DNA of 64,000 nucleotides. Source: Flavobacterium tyrosinilyticum (GTDB taxonomy: Bacteria > Bacteroidota > Bacteroidia > Flavobacteriales > Flavobacteriaceae). The notes under the pieces were generated by a model. It was given only the letters and a program-made list of their open reading frames with translations, was not told the origin of the DNA and made no database searches. Where the stretch lies: assembly GCF_023656565.1 (NCBI RefSeq), contig NZ_JAMOKG010000003.1, positions 248,001-312,000 on the forward strand. The letters run 5' to 3'. Shown here one piece after another: positions 18,236-26,280 of this stretch. The position numbers were made by a program, and so were the translations under genes. The first letter of the stretch is position 1. Each line of letters begins with the position of its first letter.

Positions 18236-19216
18236 TTATTTTGATGCTGCTATTGTAAGTGCTTCTGCTACTGCATTCTCTCCAAGCGTTATTTTAAAAT
18301 TATTATCCCCGAATCCTTTTGCGCCCTTCATAGACAAATGGCCTGCTTGTTTAAATAGATCTTCAGAAACTGTTTTTCCCTTCAGGAATTTTTCTGTTTC
18401 AGTCAATCTCCAAGGTTTATGTGCCACACCTCCCATAGCCAATCTGACATCGTTTATGGTGTTATTTTTTATATCTAAAGCGACAGCAACAGACACTAAT
18501 GCAAAAGCATAACTCGTCCTGTCACGAACTTTAAGATAATGCACATTTTTGGTAAAATTATTATCTGGAATTTCAACAGCAGTAATCAATTCTCTGCTAT
18601 CAAGCGTATTGTCTTTTTCTGGTGTATTTCCAGGAAGTTTATGAAAATCAGTAAACTTAATTTCTCGTTTTCCTTTTGGACCATCTACCAAAACTGTTGC
18701 ATCGAGCGCTGCCAAAGCCACACACATATCACTTGGATGAACCGCAATACAACTATCCGAAGTTCCAAAAACAGCCGCCATTCGGTTAGAACCGCCAATC
18801 GCCCCGCATCCGCTTTTTGGAACACGTTTGTTGCAAGGCATATCGGTGTTGTAATAATACGAGCATCTTGTTTTCTGCAGCATATTACCTCCAACTGTCG
18901 CCATGTGACGAATTTGCTGAGAAGCTCCAGCAGCTAATGCTAACGCCAACAAAGGATATTTGTCTTTAATAGAAGCATCTTCGGCAACCTGACTGTTTTT
19001 TGCCAATGCACCAATAGAAACTTTTCCTTTTAAGAACTCTATTTTCTTTAAATCTAATCCGTTAATGTCTACTAATTTATCTGGAGCGACGATATTCTTC
19101 TTCATTAAATCCACCAGATTTGTTCCTCCAGCAATAAACATAGAAGAATCATCTTTGGCTTTTCCTGTAATTGCCGAAGACGACGACAAGGCTTTAATTA
19201 TCTGAAAGTTTTTCAT
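18236..19216 (-). CDS. FAD-binding subunit of the molybdoenzyme, with extra Fe-S-type cysteines
   Basis: A 326-residue CO-dehydrogenase-type flavoprotein subunit. The FAD-binding signature is FIAGGTNLVDLMK near residue 27 with a second ATVGGNML segment near 107. An inserted loop holds five cysteines (residues 118, 128, 137, 156 and 165; motif RCSYYYNTDMPCNKRVPKSG). That insertion is the hallmark of the PaoB-like subgroup, where it binds a 4Fe-4S cluster. It overlaps the 2Fe-2S subunit gene by 4 bases, so translation is coupled. It passes electrons from the Fe-S clusters to FAD. Confidence 0.9.
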   Translation of the reverse strand: MKNFQIIKALSSSSAITGKAKDDSSMFIAGGTNLVDLMKKNIVAPDKLVDINGLDLKKIEFLKGKVSIGALAKNSQVAEDASIKDKYPLLALALAAGASQQIRHMATVGGNMLQKTRCSYYYNTDMPCNKRVPKSGCGAIGGSNRMAAVFGTSDSCIAVHPSDMCVALAALDATVLVDGPKGKREIKFTDFHKLPGNTPEKDNTLDSRELITAVEIPDNNFTKNVHYLKVRDRTSYAFALVSVAVALDIKNNTINDVRLAMGGVAHKPWRLTETEKFLKGKTVSEDLFKQAGHLSMKGAKGFGDNNFKITLGENAVAEALTIAASK

Positions 19217-19851
19217 ATCTCCTTCCCTCCTTCCTTCACTTCAGTTATAGCGTCAACTATATTATGATAAGCACCGCATCTACAGATGTTACCACTCATA
19301 TATTCACTGATTTCTTCTCTACTGTTAGCGTGACCTTCTTTGATACAAGCAATTCCCGACATGATTTGTCCTGGAGTGCAATAGCCGCACTGAAAACCAT
19401 CATGCTTGATAAAAGCTTCCTGCATTGGGTGCAGTTTTTTACCTTTCGAAAGTCCTTCAATCGTAGTTACCTGCGCATTTTGTTGCATCGTCGCCAAAGA
19501 CAGACACGACAAAATTCTAGTTCCATTTACGTGCACCGTACACGCTCCACATTGTCCGTGGTCACATCCTTTTTTGGTTCCTGTAAGCTGTAACTGTTCG
19601 CGAAGCAAATCCAATAACGTAGTTCTTGGCTCAATATTCAGATTGTGTTTTGTGCCATTTACTTCAATAGAAAGCGGTACTGTTTCTAAATATTCCGCTA
19701 TTTTTTCATCCCATTTCTTTTCTGTAGCCATTACCAATGAAGGCGGCGTCAGGGCAAGGGCGGTAAAAAGTCCTGATTTCTTTATAAAGTCACGACGCGA
19801 ATTGGAATCTTCGGGTGTTACTTTATTCTGATTTGTTTTTTTAGAAGCCAT
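19213..19851 (-). CDS. Tat-exported 2Fe-2S subunit of the molybdoenzyme
   Basis: A 212-residue electron-transfer subunit. The N-terminus has a twin-arginine signal (SRRDFIKKS, Arg19-Arg20) followed by a hydrophobic stretch, so the folded complex is exported to the periplasm. A plant-ferredoxin-like domain binds the first cluster (Cys96, 101, 104 and 116, motif CDHGQCGACTVHVNG). A helical domain binds the second (Cys155, 158, 190 and 192, motifs CGYC and CRC). It is the first gene of the operon. Confidence 0.93.
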   Translation of the reverse strand: MASKKTNQNKVTPEDSNSRRDFIKKSGLFTALALTPPSLVMATEKKWDEKIAEYLETVPLSIEVNGTKHNLNIEPRTTLLDLLREQLQLTGTKKGCDHGQCGACTVHVNGTRILSCLSLATMQQNAQVTTIEGLSKGKKLHPMQEAFIKHDGFQCGYCTPGQIMSGIACIKEGHANSREEISEYMSGNICRCGAYHNIVDAITEVKEGGKEI

Positions 19852-19895
19852 TCAGTCTATTTGTTAAATTAGCATATTCGCTTTTGTCATTCTAA

Positions 19896-19903
19896 CAAAT
19901 TTA
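19896..19903 (-). promoter_or_regulatory. Probable -7 element of the molybdoenzyme operon
   Basis: Read on the - strand, TAAATTTG matches TAnnTTTG exactly and lies about 45 bases before the start codon. No TTG was found at the usual -33 distance. Confidence 0.45.
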
Positions 19904-19979
19904 GCGATCTTATGTAAGAAAAAATTATAAAATTCAAACATTACTCTTATTTAGAATAATTACAATTTCTTTCTTTTTT

Positions 19980-20208
19980 TTAACCGCAAAGAGCGCAAAG
20001 GGTTTTCGCAAAGTTCGCTAAGTTATTTTTCTCTCGCAGATTTGGCAGATAATGCAGATTTTGAATACGATGAAAAGATTTACACAGATTCTTTATGGTA
20101 GAAATAAATAAAAAATCTGTTTAGATCTGCAAAATCTGCGAGAAACAAAAATTATACACATTAAAATTTTGCGTTCTTTGCGAAAACCCTTTGCGCCTTT
20201 GCGGTTAA
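19980..20208. repeat. Nested imperfect inverted repeat between divergent genes
   Basis: The 412-base gap between the molybdoenzyme operon and the cysteine desulfurase gene has no gene. It contains an outer inverted repeat of 33-34 bases (19980-20013 and 20176-20208, one single-base indel, core GCGCAAAGGGTTTTCGCAAA). Inside it is an inner pair TCTCGCAGATTT (20032-20043) and AAATCTGCGAGA (20132-20143). The same vocabulary (GCAAAG, TTCGCTAAG) recurs at 44981-45207. Confidence 0.85.
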
Positions 20209-20263
20209 TTTTTTCAAGTAGATTAATTCTGAAATTGTATTTTTACTGAACTAAGCCCAAATT

Positions 20264-21415
20264 ATGCCACAACAAAAAATCATTTATCTCGATAATAACG
20301 CCACAACTCGTGTTGATGAACGAGTTTTGAATGCAATGCTTCCGTATTTTACTGATTTGTATGCGAATTCAACAGGAACACATTTGGCGGGATTAACGGT
20401 CAAAGAAGCTATTGAAAACGCAGCATGGCAAACGGCTGATTTAATAAATGCCGATGCAGAAGAAATCATATTTACTTCGGGCGCGACTGAGGCAATTAAT
20501 CTCGCAATTAAAGGTTTAGCCGATCAAGACCGAAAACATATCGTTACCATTCAGACCGAACATAAAGCGGTTCTGGAAACCTGTCACTTTATGGAAAGTA
20601 TTGGTTTTGAAGTAACTTATCTTCCTACTAATTCCGACGGACTTTTAAGCCTTGAACTTTTAGAAGAAATAATCACAGATAAAACACTGGTTTTCATTGG
20701 AATGTTTTCTAATAACGAAACTGGTGTCATAAAAAACATTAGTGCAATTTCTAAAGTATTGAAAGCCAAAAATGTGCTTTTTATGTGCGATGCTACACAG
20801 ACTGTTGGAAAAATTCCTGTTGATGTAAAAAAACTCGAAATTGATCTTTTGACTTTATCCGCACATAAATTTTACGGTCCGAAAGGAATTGGCGCTTTGT
20901 ATATTTCAGCGAAAGCCAAAATAAAATTGTCTCCTCAAATTCTCGGAGGCGGACAGCAAAGAAAATTACGAAGCGGAACATTAAATGTTCCTGGAATTAT
21001 AGGTTTAGGAAAAGCATCGGAAATTGCTGTAAATGAATTAGAAAAAGATCAAAATAGAGTTTCTCTATTACGAGACAAACTTGAAAAAGGTTTGTTGCAA
21101 TTTGAAGGTTCTTTTGTAAATGGAAATATAGAAAACAGAATTTACAATACTTCTAATATTTGTTTTCCAGGCGTGAATTCAGAACAGCTAATTTTAGCTT
21201 TAGGAAATATTTCTGTTTCGAATGGCGCTTCTTGCTCTGCGGTTACTTCTAAGCCTTCTCACGTTTTAAAAGCAATGGGCTTGTCTGACGAAGAGGCTTT
21301 GAGTTCGATTCGTTTTAGTTTGGGAAGATTTACTACGGATGAAGAAATTGATATTGCTATTGAGCGTGTTTTGAGTTTAACTAGGCAATTTGCCACGAAG
21401 TCGCTAAGACACTAA
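20264..21415 (+). CDS. Cysteine desulfurase (NifS/IscS family), probably for Moco sulfuration
   Basis: A 383-residue PLP enzyme that takes sulfur from L-cysteine to a protein persulfide. The start YLDNNATTRVDERV is typical, the PLP lysine is Lys202 in SAHKFYGPKGIGALY, and the active cysteine is Cys324 in NGASCSAV. No Isc/Suf scaffold genes are nearby. Instead it lies between a molybdoenzyme operon and an xdhC-mocA pair. In Rhodobacter capsulatus the desulfurase NifS4 hands sulfur to XdhC-bound Moco. The context suggests the same role here; that is inference. It could also be a general desulfurase. Confidence 0.85.
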   Translation: MPQQKIIYLDNNATTRVDERVLNAMLPYFTDLYANSTGTHLAGLTVKEAIENAAWQTADLINADAEEIIFTSGATEAINLAIKGLADQDRKHIVTIQTEHKAVLETCHFMESIGFEVTYLPTNSDGLLSLELLEEIITDKTLVFIGMFSNNETGVIKNISAISKVLKAKNVLFMCDATQTVGKIPVDVKKLEIDLLTLSAHKFYGPKGIGALYISAKAKIKLSPQILGGGQQRKLRSGTLNVPGIIGLGKASEIAVNELEKDQNRVSLLRDKLEKGLLQFEGSFVNGNIENRIYNTSNICFPGVNSEQLILALGNISVSNGASCSAVTSKPSHVLKAMGLSDEEALSSIRFSLGRFTTDEEIDIAIERVLSLTRQFATKSLRH

Positions 21416-21470
21416 ATTTTTTTTATATATTTTTAATCTCGTAAAGTCGCAGAGACGCAAAGGTTATTTT

Positions 21471-21572
21471 TTGTCATCCTGACGAAGGAAGGATCACACG
21501 CGGGAGCCGACAAAGATTGAGGATTTACTTTATGGAGTTTCTAGTGTGATCCTTCCTTCGTCAGGATGACAA
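21471..21572. repeat. Palindromic intergenic element, family A copy 2
   Basis: Perfect 29-bp inverted arms (21471-21499 and 21544-21572) with the same GTCATCCTGACGAAGGAAGG core as the copy at 13013-13114, but a different loop. It follows the cysteine desulfurase stop codon by 55 bases. Confidence 0.92.
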
Positions 21573-21713
21573 ACTGGGATCTAGAAATCTGTGTAAAAAA
21601 AAACTTTGTCACTCTGCAACTTTGTCCCTTTCTTCAGGATGACAAACTGGATCTAGAAAAGCCGTGTAAAAAAACTTTGTCACTCTGCAACTTTGTCCCT
21701 TTGTCCCTTTCTT
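21562..21713. repeat. Tandem duplication of a roughly 75-base intergenic unit
   Basis: Unit 1 (21562-21634) and unit 2 (21635-21713) both run from CAGGATGACAAACTGG through CTTTGTCACTCTGCAACTTT to CCCTTTCTT. They differ by a few substitutions and one extra TTTGTCCC in unit 2. The first unit begins inside the right arm of the family A element, so the duplication arose after or together with that insertion. Unit 2 ends at the stop codon of the mocA-like gene. Confidence 0.85.
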
Positions 21714-22315
21714 CAAGAGATCAACTTAAAATAATCCTCCTCTGTATCAATATCAATATTCCCTTTTTCAAAAAGAACAGAAACTACATCTTCAGCATAT
21801 TTTTTAATGAGCTTTTTAGCGCCTTCTTGTCCTTTTAATCCCAGAAGTTCTTGAAAGTATTTTTTGTGAAATAAAACCGGTGTTCCTAAAGTTTCAGAGT
21901 AAGCCGAAGCTGCAATTCCTTTTTTGGTTTTATTGGCTTGAGTAATTAAATTTTCAAAAACAGCATTTGTCACAAAAGGCTGGTCGCAAACTGCTAAAAT
22001 GCATTGTTCACAATCTGGATTTAAAAGCAATAATTCCTTAATTCCTTTTACAATTGAAGAAGACATTCCGTTTTCCCATTCTGAATTAAAAGAAAATGTT
22101 ATTTCGGGCAAATCAAGCTCTTTTTCAATTAAATTATGGTTTGAACCTGTTACGACTATTACAAACGAATTTTCGACCTTCAAAGCTTCTGAAATCGTGT
22201 TTTTCAGTAAAGTTGATTCTTTATATTCCAGCAATTGTTTGGGTCTGCCTAATCTGGAAGAATTCCCCGCCGCCAAAATAATAATGCCTGTTTTATTTTG
22301 ATATCTATTCTCCAT
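21713..22315 (-). CDS. MocA/MobA-like molybdenum cofactor nucleotidyltransferase
   Basis: About 200 residues of the NTP-transferase fold. The nucleotide-binding loop IILAAGNSSRLGRPKQLLEY stands at the N-terminus, and CDQPF is a second conserved segment. Such proteins attach CMP or GMP to molybdopterin. It overlaps the xdhC-like gene upstream by 11 bases, so the two are translationally coupled. I use the ATG at 22315 (MENRYQ), since the upstream ATG codons lie deeper inside xdhC. MCD-type cofactor would fit a PaoABC-like enzyme, but the sugar-nucleotide choice cannot be read with certainty. Confidence 0.85.
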   Translation of the reverse strand: MENRYQNKTGIIILAAGNSSRLGRPKQLLEYKESTLLKNTISEALKVENSFVIVVTGSNHNLIEKELDLPEITFSFNSEWENGMSSSIVKGIKELLLLNPDCEQCILAVCDQPFVTNAVFENLITQANKTKKGIAASAYSETLGTPVLFHKKYFQELLGLKGQEGAKKLIKKYAEDVVSVLFEKGNIDIDTEEDYFKLIS

Positions 22316-23429
22316 AATGAATTTCATCATGAATTTTGCCTTCTTTATATTTCAGCGAAGTTCCTATTCTTTCTGAAGCTACAGCTTTTATTTCGGAAAC
22401 AATCGATAAAGCGATTTCTTCTGATGTTTCTGCGCCAATATCGAGCCCAATTGGAGTATGAATTCTTTTCATCTGCTCTTCGCTTACTGTTATTCCTTCG
22501 ATCGAAAGATCATCTAGCATTCGGTTGAATTTTGACTTCGGACCTAAAATTCCGATATAATGAAAATCGGTTTTTAGCAACTCTTTTAAAACTGCTAAAT
22601 CATATTTGTAATTGTGCGTCATCAAAGCAAAATAGGTCTGATCGTCAATAACAATATTCTCTAAAAATTGTTCTGAATTTACCACCGAAACTTGATCGGC
22701 TTTAGGAAAACGCTTTTTAGTTGCATGCGTTGTGCGTCCTTCGCCAATAGTAATTTTCCAGCCTAAAATTGAAGCCAATTTTGCTAAAGGCTCAATGTCG
22801 TTTCCTGCACCAGCAATTACAAGCGAAATAGAAGGTTTTATGTATTCGATTAAAGCTTCGTTGTCGTTTTCTTCCTGAAGTTTTTTCACTACAGAAGTTT
22901 TGGTTTTCAGCACTTCTTTTACATCCGAAATTAAATTTAAAACTTCGTTATTATGATTTAAAACAGGACTGTCTTTTCTAAAAAACAAAGTTGTTCCAAT
23001 CTGAAAAGCATTTCTTTTCAAAGAAAAAACAGTTACAATTACAGCTTCTTTTCTTTCTAATTCCAATTGCTGCAAAAGCTGAATTGGGTTATTTGAAACC
23101 TCTTCGTCAATATATTCAAAAAGAATATGAACGATTCCGTTGCATCCGAGCTGTAAACCAACTTCCGCATCATCTTCGTTATTCGTATTGTAAGTAACTA
23201 ATTTATTTTGTTTTTGATGGATTGAAAGAAGTGCTTTTCGTAACGCGTCGCCTTCCAAACAGCCACCACTTATTGCACCGGTCAATTCTCCATCTTCTGT
23301 AACCAGCATTCGAGCGCCAGGCTGTCGATATGACGAACCTTCAACTTTAACGACCGTTGCTAGAGCTGTTTTTTTTCCTTCGGATTTTGCTTGCGAATAG
23401 GCTTTAAGAATTTCGTTGATTTCTTTCAT
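22305..23429 (-). CDS. XdhC/CoxI family molybdoenzyme maturation factor
   Basis: A 374-residue XdhC family protein. Members bind Moco, protect its sulfurated form and deliver it to xanthine oxidase family enzymes (XdhC for XDH, PaoD for PaoABC). The N-terminal domain has VEGSSYRQPGARMLV and ISGGCLEGD with the conserved cysteine. The C-terminal part is a Rossmann-like domain (SLVIAGAGNDIEPLAKLA and IGILGPKSKFNRML). The neighbouring mocA-like gene, desulfurase and three-subunit enzyme make a coherent assembly set. Confidence 0.9.
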   Translation of the reverse strand: MKEINEILKAYSQAKSEGKKTALATVVKVEGSSYRQPGARMLVTEDGELTGAISGGCLEGDALRKALLSIHQKQNKLVTYNTNNEDDAEVGLQLGCNGIVHILFEYIDEEVSNNPIQLLQQLELERKEAVIVTVFSLKRNAFQIGTTLFFRKDSPVLNHNNEVLNLISDVKEVLKTKTSVVKKLQEENDNEALIEYIKPSISLVIAGAGNDIEPLAKLASILGWKITIGEGRTTHATKKRFPKADQVSVVNSEQFLENIVIDDQTYFALMTHNYKYDLAVLKELLKTDFHYIGILGPKSKFNRMLDDLSIEGITVSEEQMKRIHTPIGLDIGAETSEEIALSIVSEIKAVASERIGTSLKYKEGKIHDEIHYGE

Positions 23430-23487
23430 AGATACTTCTTCATCAATAGAACCTTAATATTGATGATACTTTATTATTAGCCTAAAA

Positions 23488-23541
23488 GTAAAAAAATATT
23501 ACAAACTTAAACACTGCAAAGTCATTTAAGTTTGTAATATT
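23488..23541 (-). terminator. Terminator of the NlpE-like gene
   Basis: A perfect 17-bp stem (23495-23511 with 23525-23541, containing ACAAACTTAAA and its complement) has a 13-base loop. On the - strand it is followed by seven T. It lies 37 bases after the NlpE-like stop codon and insulates it from xdhC. Confidence 0.85.
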
Positions 23542-23578
23542 CTTTTTGAAAAGTCTTATTTAAACTGCCTAAATTATT

Positions 23579-24049
23579 TTATTCATTTAATTCTAAAAAA
23601 TAATTCAGCTTAGACTTTATTATTTTTTTGTTTCGGTCTAACAGATACAGTTTTTCGGGATTTTTACTGTAATAACCGTAATAAACCTGATCTTTTTCTG
23701 GTTTATCCCAGTTTAAGATATAGATTGTTCCATCAGGATCTTTCTCTAAACCTCTTTCAGTATTGATATTGCCTTTTTCTTTAAAGTTTTTTTCAGGCTG
23801 TTTGCCTTTGTATGTACTAGATAGTTGGAATGTATTATCTGCAACATCAATTTTTAGAACCGTTTCTATTCCTTCACAATCTGCACATGGCAGCGTTCCT
23901 TCATAAACAGAAATAGTATCATCTGGTTCGTTTTTTTCATTACTAGTGATAGTATCTGTCAAAACAGCATTATTTTCATCTTTACTGTTTTTAGAATTAC
24001 AAGATGCTATAAGAGCCGATGCAAAAGCAAGAATAATTATTTTTCTCAT
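23579..24049 (-). CDS. NlpE-like copper-resistance/envelope lipoprotein
   Basis: A 156-residue lipoprotein from the ATG at 24049, with lipobox cysteine 17 (SALIASC). An in-frame ATG six codons upstream would add only MKKKNI. The NlpE N-terminal domain signature YEGTLPCADCEGIETVL is present with its CxxC pair, followed by a beta-barrel half (KGKQPEKNFKEKGNINTERG). In E. coli NlpE senses envelope and surface stress. In Bacteroidota the role is not established. It is transcribed away from the LuxR-type gene in the same direction, 56 bases downstream of it. Confidence 0.85.
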   Translation of the reverse strand: MRKIIILAFASALIASCNSKNSKDENNAVLTDTITSNEKNEPDDTISVYEGTLPCADCEGIETVLKIDVADNTFQLSSTYKGKQPEKNFKEKGNINTERGLEKDPDGTIYILNWDKPEKDQVYYGYYSKNPEKLYLLDRNKKIIKSKLNYFLELNE

Positions 24050-24105
24050 AATATTTTTTTTCTTCAAATATAAGGAATATTCTTACCTAAACAATAAATT
24101 TAAAT

Positions 24106-24882
24106 TTACAGCGATATCACTCCCATAATAATAGCAGTCTGTACGGCCTCGGCGGTATTGGTTACTTTTAATTTTTCAATAATATTTTGTCTGTGGCGTC
24201 TTACAGTGTAAACCGAAATATGCATTTCTGTCGCAATTTGTTCACTTTTATTTCCTTTTGCTACACTGGTCAAAACCTCTATTTCTCTTTTTGAAAGTAT
24301 ATTTTCTGTATTGTTTTTATACTTTTCTGGTTCGATTACTTCGCCTGTTTGAATATTAAAAATTTTCCCGTCAATTCCATTTCGAGGCTGCAAATCTGTT
24401 GATGGCAGATATAAACACAATGCAAGAGAAATACTTCCGTTATTAAATGTGTTCAAATAAATCGTACGGTGATTTATGTACGTGATTTTACCGTTAGAAT
24501 CTTTCATTCTCAGACGACTTAAAGTACTGTAATTACTATATTCTTCTTTTGGAATTTCTTTTAAAAACTGATAAAAATTGAGTTCTAAAACATGACGTTC
24601 AACCAAATCATCTGAATTAATTTTAGTAAAAATACATTCTTCGAAGGCAGAATCAATTACCGTATTTTCATCAGGAAGTCCGAAGATAGAACCAAAGCTT
24701 CCTGCGTAAATATAACTTTTGTCGGATTGATAATCGGACAAAACTGCTACACATTGTTCTATTTTGACATAATTGATAACAAATTGCTTGTACATTTCGA
24801 TATCACTTGTTTCTCCAATTTCAAATTTTTGTTCTAAAAACGTAGTCATTAATTGGTTTTCTATTGAAGAATTTTGAGGCAT
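24106..24882 (-). CDS. LuxR-type transcriptional regulator with PAS-like N-terminus
   Basis: A 258-residue protein with a C-terminal LuxR helix-turn-helix (about 195-258: LSKREIEVLTSVAKGNKSEQ, then TVRRHRQNIIEKL). The N-terminal about 180 residues resemble the sensory part seen in Bacteroidota PAS-like regulators and contain no receiver aspartate pattern. The same architecture recurs at 38512-39267, where the HRQNI/LEK helix and the FYQFLK/FFQFIK segment match closely, so the two are paralogues. The ligand is unknown. A divergent DUF1349 lipoprotein and a co-directional NlpE-like gene are its neighbours. Confidence 0.85.
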   Translation of the reverse strand: MPQNSSIENQLMTTFLEQKFEIGETSDIEMYKQFVINYVKIEQCVAVLSDYQSDKSYIYAGSFGSIFGLPDENTVIDSAFEECIFTKINSDDLVERHVLELNFYQFLKEIPKEEYSNYSTLSRLRMKDSNGKITYINHRTIYLNTFNNGSISLALCLYLPSTDLQPRNGIDGKIFNIQTGEVIEPEKYKNNTENILSKREIEVLTSVAKGNKSEQIATEMHISVYTVRRHRQNIIEKLKVTNTAEAVQTAIIMGVISL

Positions 24883-24910
24883 TGGAAAGTATAATTGGTT
24901 AATTTTAGGT

Positions 24911-24941
24911 ATTGCCTCTTTATTGAAGCCATTCTATTTTT
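24911..24941 (+). promoter_or_regulatory. Promoter of the DUF1349 lipoprotein gene
   Basis: TTG at 24911-24913 and TATTTTTG at 24934-24941 with a 20-base spacer match the Bacteroidota promoter consensus. The start codon follows 42 bases later. Confidence 0.7.
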
Positions 24942-24983
24942 GGAAAACTAAAAATATCACTTTCTATCCCAAAAAAATAATCT

Positions 24984-25733
24984 ATGAAAACATTTTTTTA
25001 CCACGCCATTATCCTCCTTGGTCTTTCTGCTTTAACGAGCTGCAATACTAAAAATGAAACTGCAAAAACAGCCATGAAAGAAGAAACCAAAACAGATTCT
25101 GTATTTGTAAATGGTTCTCCTTGCAATATTAAATTGTCTTCTATACATTTTACAAAAGCAGTGAACGGTGCTGATACTTTAATTAAAACTGAAGCTAACG
25201 AAAAAGTCATTTTTAAAGCTGGCGAGAAATCTGATTATTTTTCTGATCCAGACGGAAAATTGTCGAATACAACAGCGCCAATGCTTTTATCTGAAGTAGA
25301 CAATACAAAACCTTTTACGCTTACCGCGAAAGTTACGCCTGAGTTTACAGAAAAAGGATTGTATAATGCTGGCGTCTTATATATTTATGTGAATGATAGT
25401 TTTTATCAAAAATTTTGTTTCGAGCAAGATGAAAGAGGAAATCATCGAGTTGTAACGGTTCGAACAATGGGTACTTCTGATGATAACAATCACGATATTG
25501 TAAAACAGCCTTTTGTTTACATGAAAATTTCTTCTGACACAAAAACAGTCGCCAGTTATTATTCGTTAGATAAAAAAAATTGGCAAATGGTTCGTTTATA
25601 CAAAAACAATTATCCTAAGAAAATCTGGATGGGAATTAGTACTCAATGCCCAGTAGACAAAGGAACGCAGAGTATTTTTGAAGAAATTAATCTGGAAGAA
25701 AAAAGTGTTTCTGATTTTCGCTTAGGAATCTAA
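24984..25733 (+). CDS. DUF1349 (concanavalin-like) lipoprotein
   Basis: A 249-residue lipoprotein with Cys20 in SALTSC. The mature part has a DUF1349 domain (KAGEKSDYFSDPDG, then GLYNAGVLYIYVNDSFYQKF and WMGISTQCPVDKG), a concanavalin-like beta-sandwich often found in carbohydrate-related proteins. It lacks obvious catalytic residues and its role is unknown. It has its own promoter and stands divergent from a LuxR-type regulator, a common arrangement for a regulator and its target. That link is inference. Confidence 0.8.
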   Translation: MKTFFYHAIILLGLSALTSCNTKNETAKTAMKEETKTDSVFVNGSPCNIKLSSIHFTKAVNGADTLIKTEANEKVIFKAGEKSDYFSDPDGKLSNTTAPMLLSEVDNTKPFTLTAKVTPEFTEKGLYNAGVLYIYVNDSFYQKFCFEQDERGNHRVVTVRTMGTSDDNNHDIVKQPFVYMKISSDTKTVASYYSLDKKNWQMVRLYKNNYPKKIWMGISTQCPVDKGTQSIFEEINLEEKSVSDFRLGI

Positions 25734-25797
25734 TCTTGATCTTTTAAGTTCTTGAACAAAAACAAATTGTTATTGTTTACATAATTATTTTTTCAAA

Positions 25798-25827
25798 TTG
25801 ACGTATGATTTATATTACTAAGTTTTG
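25798..25827 (+). promoter_or_regulatory. Probable promoter of the YegP-like gene
   Basis: TTG at 25798-25800, a 19-base spacer and AAGTTTTG at 25820-25827 (one mismatch to TAnnTTTG) stand 51 bases before the start codon. Confidence 0.5.
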
Positions 25828-25878
25828 TATTTTTATCTATAGCAAAATAAATATTACCTAACTTTAATAATAAACTAC

Positions 25879-26211
25879 ATGGGAAAATTTGTAATTACTA
25901 CTAGAGCTAACGGAGAGTTCCAGTTCAATCTAAAAGCTGGTAATGGCCAAACCATTTTAACAAGTGAAGGCTATACTACAAAAGCGGCCTGCAACAATGG
26001 TATTGAATCTGTTAAAAAAAATGCACCAGACGATGATCGTTATGATAGATTAGAATCTAAAAGCGGAAAACCTTATTTTAATTTAAAAGCAGGAAACGGA
26101 CAAATCATTGGTTCTAGCGAAATGTACGAAAGCACTTCTGCGAGAGAAAACGGAATCGAATCGGTAAAGAAAAATGCTCCAGATGCAACAATTGATGATC
26201 AGACAGCTTAA
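25879..26211 (+). CDS. YegP-like DUF1508 protein
   Basis: A 110-residue soluble protein made of two similar DUF1508 repeats (about 3-50 and 54-100). Each has the pattern FNLKAGNGQ, then a T/SxE turn, then NGIESVKKNAPD. The two-repeat form matches the YegP family length. The function of the family is unknown. It stands alone between its own promoter and a bidirectional terminator. Confidence 0.88.
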   Translation: MGKFVITTRANGEFQFNLKAGNGQTILTSEGYTTKAACNNGIESVKKNAPDDDRYDRLESKSGKPYFNLKAGNGQIIGSSEMYESTSARENGIESVKKNAPDATIDDQTA

Positions 26212-26236
26212 TTAAAAACTGTTTTAGAAATAAAAA

Positions 26237-26260
26237 AGCGAGGAACATTCCTCGCTTTTT
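26237..26260. terminator. Bidirectional terminator between yegP-like gene and lutC
   Basis: A perfect 9-bp stem AGCGAGGAA/TTCCTCGCT with a two-base CA centre is flanked by A and T runs on both sides, so it can stop transcripts from both convergent genes. Confidence 0.88.
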
Positions 26261-26280
26261 CTTTATAAATATGTGGTTTA

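Noticed and set aside
18539..18937. Open frame of 132 codons on the + strand
   Set aside because: It overlaps the FAD-subunit gene, which has clear family motifs; the product is cysteine- and histidine-rich nonsense.
19264..19831. Two overlapping + strand frames
   Set aside because: Both are shadows of the 2Fe-2S subunit gene.
16024..19851. Soluble xanthine dehydrogenase
   Set aside because: The Tat signal on the 2Fe-2S subunit and the cysteine-rich insert in the FAD subunit fit a periplasmic PaoABC-like enzyme better.
20264..21415. Housekeeping iscS
   Set aside because: No isc or suf genes are adjacent and the molybdoenzyme context suggests a dedicated role, although a general role is not excluded.
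21566..21838. + strand frame of 90 codons
   Set aside because: It runs through the tandem repeat and into the mocA-like gene on the opposite strand; its product repeats the duplicated unit.
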